A DNA stretch of 64,000 bases from contig NW_021940918.1 of the NCBI RefSeq assembly GCF_004337985.1, positions 1,426,001 to 1,490,000 of the forward strand. The letters run 5' to 3'. The notes below the pieces were generated by a model that saw nothing but the letters and a program-made list of their open reading frames with translations, was not told the DNA's origin and did not search any database. The DNA comes from Pyricularia pennisetigena (taxonomy: Eukaryota > Ascomycota > Sordariomycetes > Magnaporthales > Pyriculariaceae). This document shows, piece by piece, positions 1-12,003 of the stretch (position 1 is its first letter; each line of letters begins with the position of its first letter). The position numbers were made by a program, and so were the translations under genes.

Positions 1-505
1 AAACAGCCGAATGCATCTACACCAAGCAATGGCTTCCTCCACCGCCGAGTGCCGCGGACACGGGGAAGCCTGGGCGCGACAGCCGCAAGGACGACGCCAA
101 GCTCATCTTTGGCACCGTCTTTTCGCTGCGCAACATGGTGCGTAAGCTCGGCGGGGACGACGACGCCTTCATCGCGTACCGGACCGCCCAGTACAAGCTG
201 CATTTTTACGAGACGCCGACGAATCTGCGCTTCGTGCTGCTCACCGACACGGCGAGCATGAGCATGCGGAACGTGCTGCACCAGATTTATATCAACCTCT
301 GGGTCGAATATGGTGCGTATTCGCCCCCCACCTGGAAACGCTCATTTGCACTACCTCCGAGTATCTCCGGTTGCTAATCTTGCTGCCTTGGTGTCAAAAA
401 GTTGTGAAAAATCCCCTGGCGCCGGTTGAGCACAAGGGTGGAGAGGGTGTAAAGAATGAGCTTTTTGAGCTGGGGTTAGATCAGTTCATCAGAGGCTTGA
501 TGTGA
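1..505 (+). CDS. bet5: TRAPP complex subunit Bet5 (TRAPPC1), 5' end outside window
   Basis: Small core subunit of the TRAPP tethering complexes, which act as the exchange factor for Rab Ypt1 in ER-to-Golgi transport. The reading frame is open from base 3. Exon A runs to 312, an intron with GT/AG ends spans 313-401, and the last exon is 402-505 with stop TGA. The visible protein has the sedlin/longin fold signature of Bet5: AKLIFGTVFSLRNMVRKL, then YKLHFYETPTNLRFVLLTD, and after the splice VEYVVKNPL, which matches the end of animal TRAPPC1 well. Only the extreme N-terminus is missing, because Bet5 proteins are about 150-180 residues. The intron joins tyrosine and valine codons cleanly, which supports the model. 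Family assignment is secure; the start is not visible. Confidence 0.9.
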
Positions 506-644
506 AGCCGACGAACCACTTTCAGATGCTGCTCTCTGGAGTAGTATATAGGGCCTAGAATAGTTTTATGTGGTCATCACATTCTGTCCAGGAACAATCC
601 CGCCCTGCAGCACATAGGCATTCTCCTACCTCCATCTCAGTCTT

Positions 645-711
<67 letters not shown>

Positions 712-1241
712 CACCGGCAGGTTAGCACAAGAATCGTATGCCCCCTCTTAACATCCTCGTGCCATCGCTTCTTGCCCTTCCCCTCGCGTATTGTCCACCT
801 TCTTGTCCTATTTCAATCGTCACACTGCTTCAAAATTTAGCCAGCGAGCTAATGAGAACGACAGACTGGCATTTTCTCTCAACTTTCCCTTTAAACACCT
901 ACCCGCTGCATCTGACTTTTGACATCACTTATCAGTACTGATGTACCATTGATAACCCGCTGAGTCTTTTCTTACACCAGAATCTCGTGGGCTGACTTCA
1001 CTTTGATTCACACAATCCTCAGTTTCTCTTGCAGCACTTTGCTACAGTCCATATTCTTACAGATAGTTGCCCGACACATCTCTCCAGATTTATACAATTT
1101 CTCAAAATCTCTTCAGCAGCGTTTCCTTGGAATCCTGCTTTCTACAGCCCTCTTTTGTCGCTACAGCCTTCAAGCCTAAGCCTCACACTATAAGCATACG
1201 CACATCGAGAGAGTTTTGACGAGTCGCAGAGCTTCCTCACC
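506..1241. other. intergenic, with CT microsatellite and pyrimidine-rich leader
   Basis: This stretch separates bet5 from the BRCT/WGR gene. It holds the CT array described separately, then a pyrimidine-rich sequence up to the next start codon that looks like a fungal promoter and 5' leader. Short open frames here are low in complexity and I see no gene in them. Confidence 0.6.
647..709. repeat. (CT)n microsatellite, about 31 units
   Basis: Uninterrupted CT dinucleotides lie about 530 bases upstream of the BRCT/WGR start codon. CT-rich tracts are common in fungal promoters, but a perfect array this long is a hypervariable microsatellite and a good strain marker. Confidence 0.95.
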
Positions 1242-2648
1242 ATGTCAAAGCCACCCGGGACCAAAAAGATGGAGTCGTGGGAGAAGCCCGTCTTCCGTGA
1301 TTGCAGGATTGCCATAGCGGGTCAGCTAGACGAAAACTGGACTGAGCCGCAAATTGAGCGGTGGATAAAGTACCGACATGGCGAGCTGGTTGACAAGGTA
1401 GACGACACAGTGACCCATCTGGTGTGCTCCAAGGAGGAGTTTGACAAGGGAGGAACAGGCATATTTGGTCGAGGTAATCACACAGCCATTCTCTCGCCCA
1501 TCGTCATATAGATATCGCAGACTTATGATGGCTTGATCTGACGTTTTGGTGGACGGGTAAACACAGTCGCGGACGCCTACCGAATCATGAAGGCTAAGAA
1601 CAAGGGCAAGAGGGGCACCAAGAACCTACACAAGATCTTCATCGTCAAGTCAGACTGGCTTGAATTCAGCTGCCTCAAGGCAAAGAAGCTGAGGGAACTG
1701 GACTATGAGTGGGATCGACCCGAGAATAAAGAGAGCCAAAAGACAGCTCAGGAAAAGAGGCTTGCCAAGGGCAAACAGTTGGAGGAGGATGGTTTCGTCA
1801 ACACGGGTAAGGCAACCATTTCACACCCGTATTATATAGACTAAAATCCCTCACCATATGTAAAAAAAAAAAAAGGTGACGTGTTCACTCACTAACACGG
1901 CAACCGCTCGATGACTGTTGTGATTTTGGCGGACCACAGAACTCAACCATGTCTACACAGACAGCACAAACTTCAAATACGAGGTGACTCTTGAGGGCAA
2001 GGACTCGAGCTGCTACACTCTTTATGTAAGTCGTCCCCCGAAAAAAAAAAAAAAAAAAAAAAACAAATCACGCCCCCGCCCTCCGTTTATTTCGTCCTAC
2101 ACCATTGTTTATGTATCTATTTCTGCAGGCAAGCTTTTATTGCATACCAGACTGACTAAAAGACGTTTTTAACTCAAAACTAACAAAACCCCCCAAAACC
2201 AGCTTTTCGAGTCCAACGCCACTCCTCGCCTATATCATTTCGTGGCAAGGTTCACCAAGAAGAAACGAGCTCCGCCAAACTACCACAAACCCTCTACCAC
2301 CCAGGGCCTGTTCGCTCGCGAGTTTGATCTGTTCAGGGCCTTTTTCCGCTGTAAGACGGGCGTCGAGTGGGAGGACCGCCTGCGTGGCTACCTCGTCCCG
2401 CAAGACGCCGAGTTCACATATACGACGCCCGTAAGTTTTTTTGTCATGCTATGTTACGTTTTATTCTTGGTTCTTTCTCATGTTCCCCTGCCCTCTTCAT
2501 TGACCGGCTAGTCTGAGCCTTTTCTTGAACACTCAAAATTAATAACAAAAACAAAACAAATGGGTCCTGACTAACAGCCGGTCCTGGCGGGTTGTCACAA
2601 CAGGCCGGAAATGCACCCAAGGGTTCGATGGAGGAGTATCCGCAGTGA
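1242..2648 (+). CDS. BRCT domain protein with a C-terminal WGR-like domain
   Basis: Probably a nuclear DNA-damage or chromatin adaptor; the substrate is unknown. Five exons: 1242-1473, 1567-1806, 1940-2025, 2203-2430 and 2604-2648, giving about 276 residues. Residues 13-112 form one BRCT domain (phosphopeptide or PAR binding), with FRDCRIAIAGQL at its start and a WLEFSCLKAKK stretch at its end. Residues about 150-255 resemble the WGR domain of poly(ADP-ribose) polymerases, ending in FRAFFRCKTGVEWEDRL, the typical KTG..W..R tail. The WGR tripeptide itself is not kept (ARF at that place). The PARP regulatory and catalytic domains seen in fungal BRCT-WGR PARPs are absent. A lysine-rich linker joins the domains. 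Introns 2 and 3 carry A homopolymers. The last acceptor (2603) could instead be at 2578, which would change the tail. Domain calls are by eye. Confidence 0.8.
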
Positions 2649-3152
2649 GATGGATGACTTTGGCTTAATGAGAAGCATATAGTACAGGATCGTGCTGCTG
2701 CTGTGTGACGGCTTCCTTCCCCCCGCCCCTTTTATTCCTATTTTTAAACAATCGCTATAATATTCCTCGATCGAAGGCCTTTGGGAAGTTATTCTCTAAT
2801 GGATGGCATTGTGGTGGGTTCAGCGTCAGCCTGGGTTTCCCTTGTTCGGAAGTTTTTAGTTCGGTGTTGCTCATTTCATACTATTCAAGAAGACAGAAAT
2901 AATCGTCATATCATCTATTACTGTTCGTGTCCTCCTACAAGTCGAGACCCGCATCTGTTCGACTTTTATGAATAAATGAGACACATCCACCGTGCTGTCC
3001 CTCTCCTGTACACGTAGTCAAGGGCTTTCTAACGCCGTCGCCCTGCTACCGATGGATAGCCACCAAGTCTGCGAGTGTCCCATACTGATCGTTCATGCCA
3101 TGCGTTTGAATCTCTATAAAATATTTACCCGAAATTACACGAAAGAAAGCTT
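2649..3152. other. convergent intergenic region
   Basis: This is the shared 3' region between the BRCT/WGR gene (+) and nhx1 (-). It is AT-rich downstream sequence with no open frame that I believe. Confidence 0.6.
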
Positions 3153-5402
3153 TTAACTCGATCCGCCAGCGCCACCACCGTTCCCCCGGCCGGCGCCGCC
3201 ATCGAGCAGTAGCTTCGGTTTAATGTAGTCCTCGTCCAGCTGCCTGAACAGCGCCGTTGGGTCCTCGGTGCTGAACAGCTGACGGATGGCGGCCGTGGCC
3301 GACAAGCCACCCGTCTCTGTGTTCGACCTTGTCCTACTCCCCTCCGCTGGCAAACCAGCTGCGTCCTCGTCGCCCGTATGCGGCATGGGGCTGGATCGTC
3401 TCCTAGGGGCCGGTGGCGGTAGGTCCGATGTGTCAATGTCGCTCCCAATGTCATCCGAGTCGGTCGAACCGCCCGGATTCCCAAGGAGGTCCAGTCTTTC
3501 CGCGTCCTCGCGAATCGACCCTGTGCGGCTGAGACTGCCAGGTCGAGCCGCACTCAAGGGAGATCTATGTCCTGAGCTCCAGCCGCTCGTGTCTCTTCCA
3601 CCAGCGCCGCCATTGCTGTCACGTCTCCTGCTCGGACGTGTATCTAGGGGCACAACACCATTGCGCCCGGCCGGGCTGTAACCGATTCCGTTACCGGGTC
3701 GCTTGTAGTATCCTCCAACTGCCTCAATGTCAAATTCATCGTCCGAGTCAATCTCATCCGTCACTCCCGTGCGAATCTCGAGTATCTCAAGAACGTTGAC
3801 TGTAGTACCGCCAAAGATGATGACGGTGAGAACCACCACGACCAGGACGGTGGCCTTGAAGGCACGGTGGTCCTTAGCTGTCAACAATGCGGCCAGGGCG
3901 ACACCAACCGCTCCACGCAACCCAGCCCAGAACAGCATACCCTGGTACTTGTATGGCAGTTCCTCGGGGACGTTCTTGATGCCGCGCCTTTCTGCACGGT
4001 ACCTGTGAAACCAGTTGATGCCCCATGAGAGTGGGAAAACGGCGACCCAGCGAGCGGCGCACACCGCCATGACAGTGACAATAATCAGCAGGGGCTGGAA
4101 CTGGAGGTCCTTGTCGGTAAAGAGGGAAACACCGAGGTAAATGAAGATGAAGTTCTCCGACAGTTGTGCGAGTACCTGGAACATGTACTTGGTCGTAAGC
4201 TGAGTTCTTCGGGACATGTTGAAGTATGCATAGTGTTTGAGCGTGATTCCGCAGAACAGGAGTGAGACGATTCCAGACATGTGGATGGCCTGGGAAAAGT
4301 AGTAGGTGGCGTAAGCAATGAGCACGATCAAGCAGCTCTCCAGCTTGGGAAACCTCCTAAGGTACGTGTACTTGAGCATGAGCGCGGTGAGGATGCCGAG
4401 AAGTGCCCCGATAAACAAGCTGCCGAAGAAATCCCTCAAGAAGATCCAGAAACCCCAAAAGAAGGTAGAGATTCCAGCAGCACTGCCTTTGGTCAAGCCC
4501 CTGGCCGACTTTTGCGCCGACTCGAAGATGACAATGGCCACAGCGTCATTGAGAATGGCCTCTCCGAAGATGATGGTATACAACTTCGGGTCCACTTTGT
4601 ACGAGTTAAAGATGGCTATAATGGTGACGGGATCGGTGGCCGACAAAGTTGCGCCAACGGATATGGCATCGATCCAGTTCATGGTGAGCCCCTCGAGGGG
4701 TACGCGCGTGTAAAGCCATAGTATAACACCAATGACTACTGCAGAGAGGAACGTTCCAGCAAAGGCGAATGTGAGAATTGTTCCTATGTGACGGAAGAAG
4801 TTGGCCTGATGTAGTTCGTAGCCGGATGAGAGGATGATGGGCGGAAGGAGAAGGTTGAAAAAGATTTGGTAGTCGAAGCTGACGAGGTCCTGGAGCCCAT
4901 CGACGGCAAACACACGCAATCCAAGGCCGACTGCCATTCCTAAAATTGGGGAAAAAAAAGGAAACCGGTGTCAGTGAGACGCATAGCGGTCGGAGAAGGA
5001 GAGGTTGTTACAAGGGTCAGCAAACCGGCAAAAATGGAGACGACAGTTTCATGTACTGCTGTCACCTTCTTCAGCGAGAGAAAGTAACTTGCAAAGAAGG
5101 CAGCGATCAGCAGCACGATGAGGATAAAAAGCGCCCATGATGAGTATGTTTCTTTTTTGGAGGTGTCCTCTATAGGCGAGAGTTGTCAGTCAGGCAGTAA
5201 TTCCAGGTCTGATGAGGTTGTAGACGACAGTATAGATAGGTTATGGCAGTGTGCAGTATCATACCTCCAGGCTCGGGTTCCTCGGCAGCGCGCCCTAGAT
5301 CCATCCGGTCAGTAAAAAAGTCTGGCCTTGGGAGTGTTTTGCGGGATGGCGGCCTAGCATACTGGTAAGCTCCAGGAGGTTGCCGGCGATGTCGAAGGTC
5401 AT
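3153..5402 (-). CDS. nhx1: endosomal/vacuolar Na+(K+)/H+ exchanger Nhx1
   Basis: CPA1-family antiporter that exchanges lumenal protons for cytosolic Na+ or K+ in late endosomes and vacuoles, controlling organelle pH and trafficking. On the minus strand the exons are 5402-5363, 5294-5265, 5169-5026 and 4939-3153, giving about 666 residues. All three upstream introns (68, 95 and 86 nt) keep frame and restore the conserved join FAG/MAVGLGLR after TM1-2. Visible hallmarks are the amiloride-type motif FFNLLLPPIILSSGY, ATDPVTIIAIFN, the transport motif GEAILNDAVAIVIFE with the ND pair, and GLRGAVGVALA near the last helices. The C-terminal about 190 residues are hydrophilic, Ser/Gly-rich and presumably cytosolic. 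The first exon has only 13 codons (MTFDIAGNLLELT), so automated models starting at 4937 would lose TM1. Length and motifs match the yeast NHX1/VPS44 family. Confidence 0.92.
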
Positions 5403-6500
5403 GGCTGCGGCCGACGAGGGAGGGGACGGCTACGTCGGCTTCGCAGCGTGTGAGTACGCTACCGTCCTGGCGAGATAATAGGTACCATGCGCTTTGAATG
5501 TGGTTGGGGCTGTCGAGCGAAATGCGCCGCTAAGTGGTGGATGGTTTGTAGTTGTTGTGGTCGTGGTTGATGGGTGGGATAAATCACAGGTTGCTCCGAA
5601 CATGTCACATCCAAAGAGGGCTGGCGGACTTTGAATGGAAGTGCGCTTCGACGCGGCGAGTCGCAACAGCGCCAAGCATTAAGATTCCAGTTTCGTTTTT
5701 AGCGCAGCTTAGTGGATCATCCAAGTTCGGGGCCTTTGAAAAGCGGGAACAACCCCAGCCCTCAGTTAATGGACAAGTCCCAAAATCACTTCTCCACTTG
5801 TGTACAGGTGAGTGCATGGAGGATCGGCACGCCTTACTAGTGTAGCCATGTGTTTGTATGGATGAACCTCGATTACGTAGTAGACACCTTACACGCAGCC
5901 CAAGGCAAGCCGAACCGCGCGGGGACACCCAATTGAAGCTGCTGACTGAGGTCGTCTGGTCTCACTCAAGGGTGGTTGACTGGGGCTTCTTTATTTTATT
6001 TTGTCAATTCAGAAGAACTGCCTAATTACACTTGCAGCTTGGGTCCGTTGTCGTTGCATGCCATACAAGTCCCCTGTTGATGCAGGCAGAATCATCAGCC
6101 GGAATCCATATCAGCCCAACCGCAGATGCCATCACATCCATCCAAGCTCGGTCTCGTGGCATCCCCTCATTTGAGTTAGTTAGCTAAGGTATGTCGTGGA
6201 TTTCGAGCGCGTGATGCACCAAACACTCACTCACTTTCTTTTCTATGGTTTCGAATTGATTTATTCAAAAATTACAGACTCGAGCTTTGCAAACCACCGT
6301 CGGCCAACCAAGCCAAGCGTTGCATTGAGAAAACTTAAAATCCCAGTTCTCTAAAGCTTAAACCCTGCAATCGTGCGTCGACAGACAGAATAGCTCTTGT
6401 CATTCCTCCTTGCATCTCGAGAGCCTCTTCGGACCAACTGCCCCGACACAAATCGCTCTGGAACCATACAAAACAACCGAGTCCGCTCGTCCCGAATCGC
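5403..6500. other. divergent promoter region, nhx1 / sugar transporter
   Basis: About 1.1 kb lies between the two divergent starts. The longest frames (for example minus 5605-5928) lack homology that I recognise and a credible composition. I see no RNA gene or repeat. Confidence 0.55.
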
Positions 6501-8848
6501 ATGCCTCCGTCATCAGCAGAGCCCCCAACCGCCTCCGCCGCGAACGCCGCGCGCAATGCATCGATAGACGAGTCGCGGCGAAATGGCCGCAAAGACCCTA
6601 AGCAGAACGAACAGTCGCCGCTACTGACGCCTCAGGATGATGAAACCGATGCCTTCATGGCCCGCCGCGAATCGGCCATCGAGGACGACGAGGACGACGA
6701 CGAGATCGACCCGTTCGAGACAACAAAGAGCGTGTGGTACCTCATCCTGCTGACCATTAGCATCGGAGGCTTGCAAATAGCCTGGTCTGTCGAGCTCTCC
6801 AATGGCTCGCCGTATCTGCTTTCCCTCGGCCTGAGCAAGTCTCTGATGGCTCTGGTCTGGATCGCTGGTCCGCTGTCCGGGACCCTGGTGCAGCCATATG
6901 TGGGCATGCTCAGTGACAACTGTCGTATCCGCTGGGGCAAGCGGAAGCCCTTCATGCTTGTCGGCGCCATTGCTACCATTACCTCACTTCTCTTCTTGGC
7001 CTGGACCAGGGAGATTGTCAGTGGTGTTCTTGGTTTGTTTGGCGCCGCTCCAGATTCCGATGGCGTCAAGACAACCATAATCGTAGTTGCTGTGCTGTGG
7101 GTTTATATTCTGGATTTCGCCATCAATACAGGTATGCAACATGAGTCCTTCTCTTGTTTTCTTTTCTTGGTGCAGCCGCGCAGTCGAGCCGAACATGCGA
7201 GCTTTTCATCTTCTTCGGGTCCTTAGTTTGCTAATTAATGGTATTACATGGAATTAGTGCAAGCTGCAATTCGAGCGTTTATATTGGATTGTGCTCCATC
7301 TCATCAGCAAGGTATGTCTTGTCCATTTCCGTGGTCATCCACTGACTAGTCAGTCTGTCAGAACGTCTGAATTGACTCCGTATGTCTCCAGAGGCTGCCA
7401 ATGCCATGGCGAGCAGGATCACTGGCGTTGGAAACATCGTAGGCTACGTTGCTGGTTTCGTGAACCTGCCAAAGATTGTTTGGTGGCTCGGAAAGACGCA
7501 GTTCCAGGATCTGTGTGCGATTGCCAGCATTGCACTTGGAGTCACCGTCATTATCAGCTGCGTTTTCATACAAGAGCGTGATCCCAGACTTGAGGGCCCA
7601 CCTCCAAGAGATCAGCCCGGCGTCTTGTCATTTTTTGCCAAGATCTTCACGTCGATGAAACGCCTGCCTCCGGTGACCAAAAGGGTTTGCCAAGTGCAAT
7701 TTTGTGCCTGGGTTGGTTTCTTCCCCATGCTTTTCTACACGTCGGCCTATATCGGTGAGATCTATGTACAGCCGTTCCTGCGCGAGAATCCAAACATGAC
7801 TCCCAAGGAGCTCGATGAGCTATACGAGCGCGCCACTCGGGTGGGAACCTTTGCTCTGTTGATATACTCAATCACAAGCCTGAGCACAAACGTCTTCCTG
7901 CCTTTCTTCATTCAACCTACATACGATGCAGCACCACTGGTATCGGCGGAGGCGCCTGGCGAGGGCCCTACGGCGCTAGTTAATCCCAAGCACGCTAACG
8001 GCAGCAGTCGGTCGTGGCTCGACCGCCTGGTTATCCCTGGCTTTACGCTCCGTCGTGCCTGGATGTTCTCCCACATACTGTTTGCAGTCAGTATGGGCTG
8101 CACTGTTCTTGTGGAATCAGTCGAGGCAGCTACGGTTCTCATCGGGCTGGTCGGTATTACGTGGGCCCTGACTTTGTGGGCTCCATGGTCTCTGATATCT
8201 TGTATGATTCCCATCATCATTTCTCATCAGTCTTGAGCAAAGCATGACTAACTCTTGGTGCGACTTTTAGCGGAGATTTCGAGGCGTGATGCAGTGCTGC
8301 GAGCCCAACAGAGGCGCCGCGGACTCAATCTGGATCAGACTTATGATGAGGACGAAACTCCCTCATCCGAAGCCAGCTCGGGCCAGCTAGATGCGGAAAG
8401 GGACGAGCAAGTCGCGGACCAGGCTGGAATTATCCTCGGCATACACAACATGGCCATCGCAGCACCGCAGATCATCGCGACGGTCGGCTCCAGCATCATA
8501 TTCAAATTCTTCCAGAAACCGCGAGGCACTCCAGGAGATCGTAGTATCTCTATCGTCATGGCCCTTGGAGGTATCACCGTTCTGGGCGCTGCCTGGCTTG
8601 TGCATCGCATTGATGACGATGTTGCCGTGCCAGCTGATGAGCTCTCGGGTATTATGGAAGCGGGTGCCAGTGATGGCATTCTAACCGGCGAACCAGCAAG
8701 GCCATCTCTCAGCCAGAGGACGTCTTTCTCATCGACGCGTCCGTCGTTTTCGCGCAGTCGACGGCAGAGTTCGGAATCGCTACCGCGACACAGCCAGGAG
8801 AGAGCAGCACTGGTTAGGGCCAGCAGTTTCGGTGGTGCTGAATATTAG
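6501..8848 (+). CDS. sucrose/alpha-glucoside transporter, GPH-type MFS permease
   Basis: Proton-coupled disaccharide carrier of the plant SUT / fission yeast Sut1 type, expected in the plasma membrane. Exons are 6501-7131, 7258-7311, 7392-8201 and 8271-8848, about 690 residues. After an acidic N-terminal tail (residues 1-75), twelve membrane segments are interrupted by a long central loop around residues 335-400 and a loop before the last helices. The loop between helices 2 and 3 has RWGKRKPFMLVGA, the SUT family signature R.GRR.PF. Exon 2 encodes only 18 residues but contains a conserved piece, VQAAIRAFILDC. WAPWSLISSEIS across the last splice matches the WAP..LI..EI motif of these carriers. 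The C-terminus is Ser-rich (SQRTSFSS, SRSRRQSSES) and may be phosphorylated. The exact substrate (sucrose or maltose) cannot be told from sequence. Confidence 0.88.
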
Positions 8849-10329
8849 CCAGGCTATGTCTCTACAGCTATTGGATGGCTCATTTCTTTGCACAAGCTGT
8901 GTTATTTTTCTCCATGCCAAAAGTGTCTTGTCGATTGAACTCTTGTTTTTGCACGGTCGTACTGCAGTAGACGCTGGAATTTGATATAGGATCTTATAGC
9001 TAACATGTGTTTCCTTGTCTTGTTTGTCTCTTAGCGTGGGTGCATGATGGGATTTGGACCGACGGTCGATGGTTGAGGCATAATAATTCGTTGAAAAAAA
9101 AAATAGGAATTTAAACACTGAATTTTTATGCCACTCAAAAGTTTGCGTGGAGAGTCAAACTTTTCTTCGTGCAGGCGGCCAACAGCCTCGAACAAGACAA
9201 TATAGGCTGCCAACTCTATGCCCTGCAATATGGGTAGGTTTGCAAGGGGAGAAGATTACTCGTGCCACAATATTGATTGGCACTGAGTGGAGCATAATAT
9301 ATATGACTTGAAAGTTTCAAGTATCCCCGGACCTTAACGTCCGCGATCTGCTGTGGTGATCTCCTTTTACTTTTTTGTTATGTTTCAGGATGTTGTAGCG
9401 GCGGGCTGTATCCGGGAGCGCCGCTGCGATGATGGTCCCAGTATAATAAGTATTGTATACAAACATTGCAAACGGCTTCTGGAAAGACGCCCAACAGGAT
9501 ATCGACTCACGTGACTCCGTCAAGCAAGCGGATATACTTAGTGAATAGGATACTCGGATACTCTTTACCCTTCCACCCAGTCAGTGCGTCTGCCTCCTCC
9601 AGCGGAAGCCGACTGGCACCTGGACGTCCTCGAGCTTCCGCGTCGAGGCCACAGCGACGCCAGCAAGGACCTTTGCTTCTCGGCTCTTCACAATGAGTCT
9701 GGCACCATCGACACCTCCGTAGCCGGCCCCAGTAAGTAACTATCCGCCAGTAACATATCCGGAACGCACTTGAGGCTTAGCTCGGCTGTGAGCGGTAACC
9801 AGACTCTTCGTTAATCATTTCGCCGTTGAGACAGAATGATTGTAGACTTGCTTTGTCTATAAAGAACACTATGTTTCAAAATAGGCCGATAGCGACAGAG
9901 ACACGCCACTCTTGTTCTGGCTGGCCAATAACAAAATACTAACAATCATAAATACGGCCAGCCTTAATATTCTCACTTTTTGCCTTTAAATACGTGTCAA
10001 GGGATATATAAATTCAATACCAAATGCCATACAGGACAATATGGACATGGAAGCTAAGATGGCTGGTTCAAGTTTGGTACTCCCCAAAATGCCGGTCGCG
10101 AGAAAGGGAGGCGAGAAAAAAAAAAAGAAGAGGATGAAAAGAAGAGAAAAAGACGAGTAACTTTGATTTTGAAACGCCCCAAAGTAGTTAAATATCCGTC
10201 CAAACAGTCATGATCGTTCGTTCATCAAACAGTTGCCAAGTCTAAAGACGAGCTTGGAAGAGACGTGCCACCGCTCAAATGCATAAATTGAATCGTCGTA
10301 GGCATTAGAATTTGCTGTGTGTTGCAAGT
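8849..10329. other. convergent intergenic region with a coding-like island
   Basis: Mostly AT-rich spacer between the transporter and tea4. It contains A tracts and, at about 9590-9740, a GC-rich segment with coding-like third positions. I could not build a gene from that segment (see findings). Confidence 0.55.
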
Positions 10330-11968
10330 CTATGCAGCACCTCTGAGTCTTTGCTTTCGTGCAAGCCAGTCGCCGAGCATATTGTCGAGTTGCTGTATTA
10401 TCCCCTTTGTCAGTATGCTGAACAACGACTGCATTCGAAGCAAAGGAAAAAGGACTATGGAACTCACCGTTGTTATCTCTGCTAGCTTCGCGTTCTGTTC
10501 CCGGAACAAACTACCGGCAATTGGATGATCTGGGCCTACAGGAGCGACATCTGTCTTATCATAAATGAGAGTGAGCATGTCGCGGATTTCCGTGCCCGAG
10601 TCAAAATAGGCACGTAAGCTGGCGTCGTTCCATGCGGTGCTAGCGGTCGATGTTGATGTTGTGACCGAGTCGTCCTTGCGATGCCTCCGCCCGCCATCTT
10701 CGTCCCCATCAAGCTCTGGCGATGGCGATGATATCGGAGATGAATGGTCCTCCTGGCTAGAGGTATCACCCATGAGTGCCGGGGGATTGTTTGATGTCTC
10801 CGCAGTCGTCTGTACAGGTGACTCCGTCAGACGATCACGCGCCAAAGCACCAACCTGCACATTCTGTCCACTTTCTTCAGATACAGATGCCTTTGGCGGT
10901 TGGCGTGCAGTTGCCTTGGGGGCTGTTGTATCGGAAGATGTAGAGCCTTTTCTGACAACCTCTGCTGAAGCCACATCTTCTGCAGGGGCCACAACATCCG
11001 GGTCGGGTGCGGCCTTTGCCCTGACCGACTTCTGTGGCTTGGCTTCGGGGGTTTGCATCCGGGACGGCATAACCTTTGACACGGCCGGCTTTGGTTCTCT
11101 CTTCGACTTTGACCCTTTCGAACTGTCCACCGGTGCATTGGTAGTCTTGGCTGCCATATCTCGGCTATCTTGCCCGTCAGATTCGACGATTCGCATGGTA
11201 GCTGGCGGAACGTTGGCCACATTGTTGGCCCTAGTTTCGTTGTAGCTGTCAATGGATGTCTCGCGCGAAGCAGAGCTCGGCTTGCGCGTTGGAGACGGTT
11301 CGGTCCGGGGCTGCTTCTGGAGCTTGCTGGGGTTGCGCGCCGGGGCCGCGGTCTTTTCTGGCGATTGAGCTTCGTCAATCTCGTCACCATCGTTGCCTTG
11401 AGTTTCTGATATGGCCTCCATTGATCTTTTGCCCAATAACAGGTCGTCATCCTCATCAACGGACTTCTTTTTGCCACCCCTCGAGAAAAAACTCCGGATG
11501 GCACTGGGCTTCTTCTCCTTCTCTTTCTTGTCTTTCTTTTTCTTGTCATCCTTGCCAAGGACACTATCTTTCTCCAGTTTGTCCAGACTTGGCCTCTGCT
11601 TGGAGTCTTTAGAATCCGATGATGTTCTCGGTCCTCCATCGTCTCGCAAGAGATTGGGCGTCAGCGTAATCTTCTTGGTCTCAACCGTGTCGTCCTTGAA
11701 GAATGAGTCTCTGACAGTTCCATCCTTTGTCTTAGTCGGCCCAGGTGTTATGGACTTGGAGGCTTCAAAGATATCTTCACTGGTCCTGCCTCCCGTTGCT
11801 AAATCGTTGTCGGCTTCGTCTGTGACGGGATCAACAGCTCTTACATCTTTTTGCTGTCTGCTCTTTGCGAATTCAGCACGGCTAGGCTCTTCCTCATTGG
11901 CTGCTTGCGTGTTGACCACCTGCTGCGATTGCTGCTGTTGCTGTTGGTTTTGTTGTGCTTGTTGCTGT

Positions 11969-12003
<35 letters not shown>

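Noticed and set aside
5605..5928. 107-codon minus-strand frame upstream of nhx1
   Set aside because: Composition and context are those of promoter sequence; no motif or intron support.
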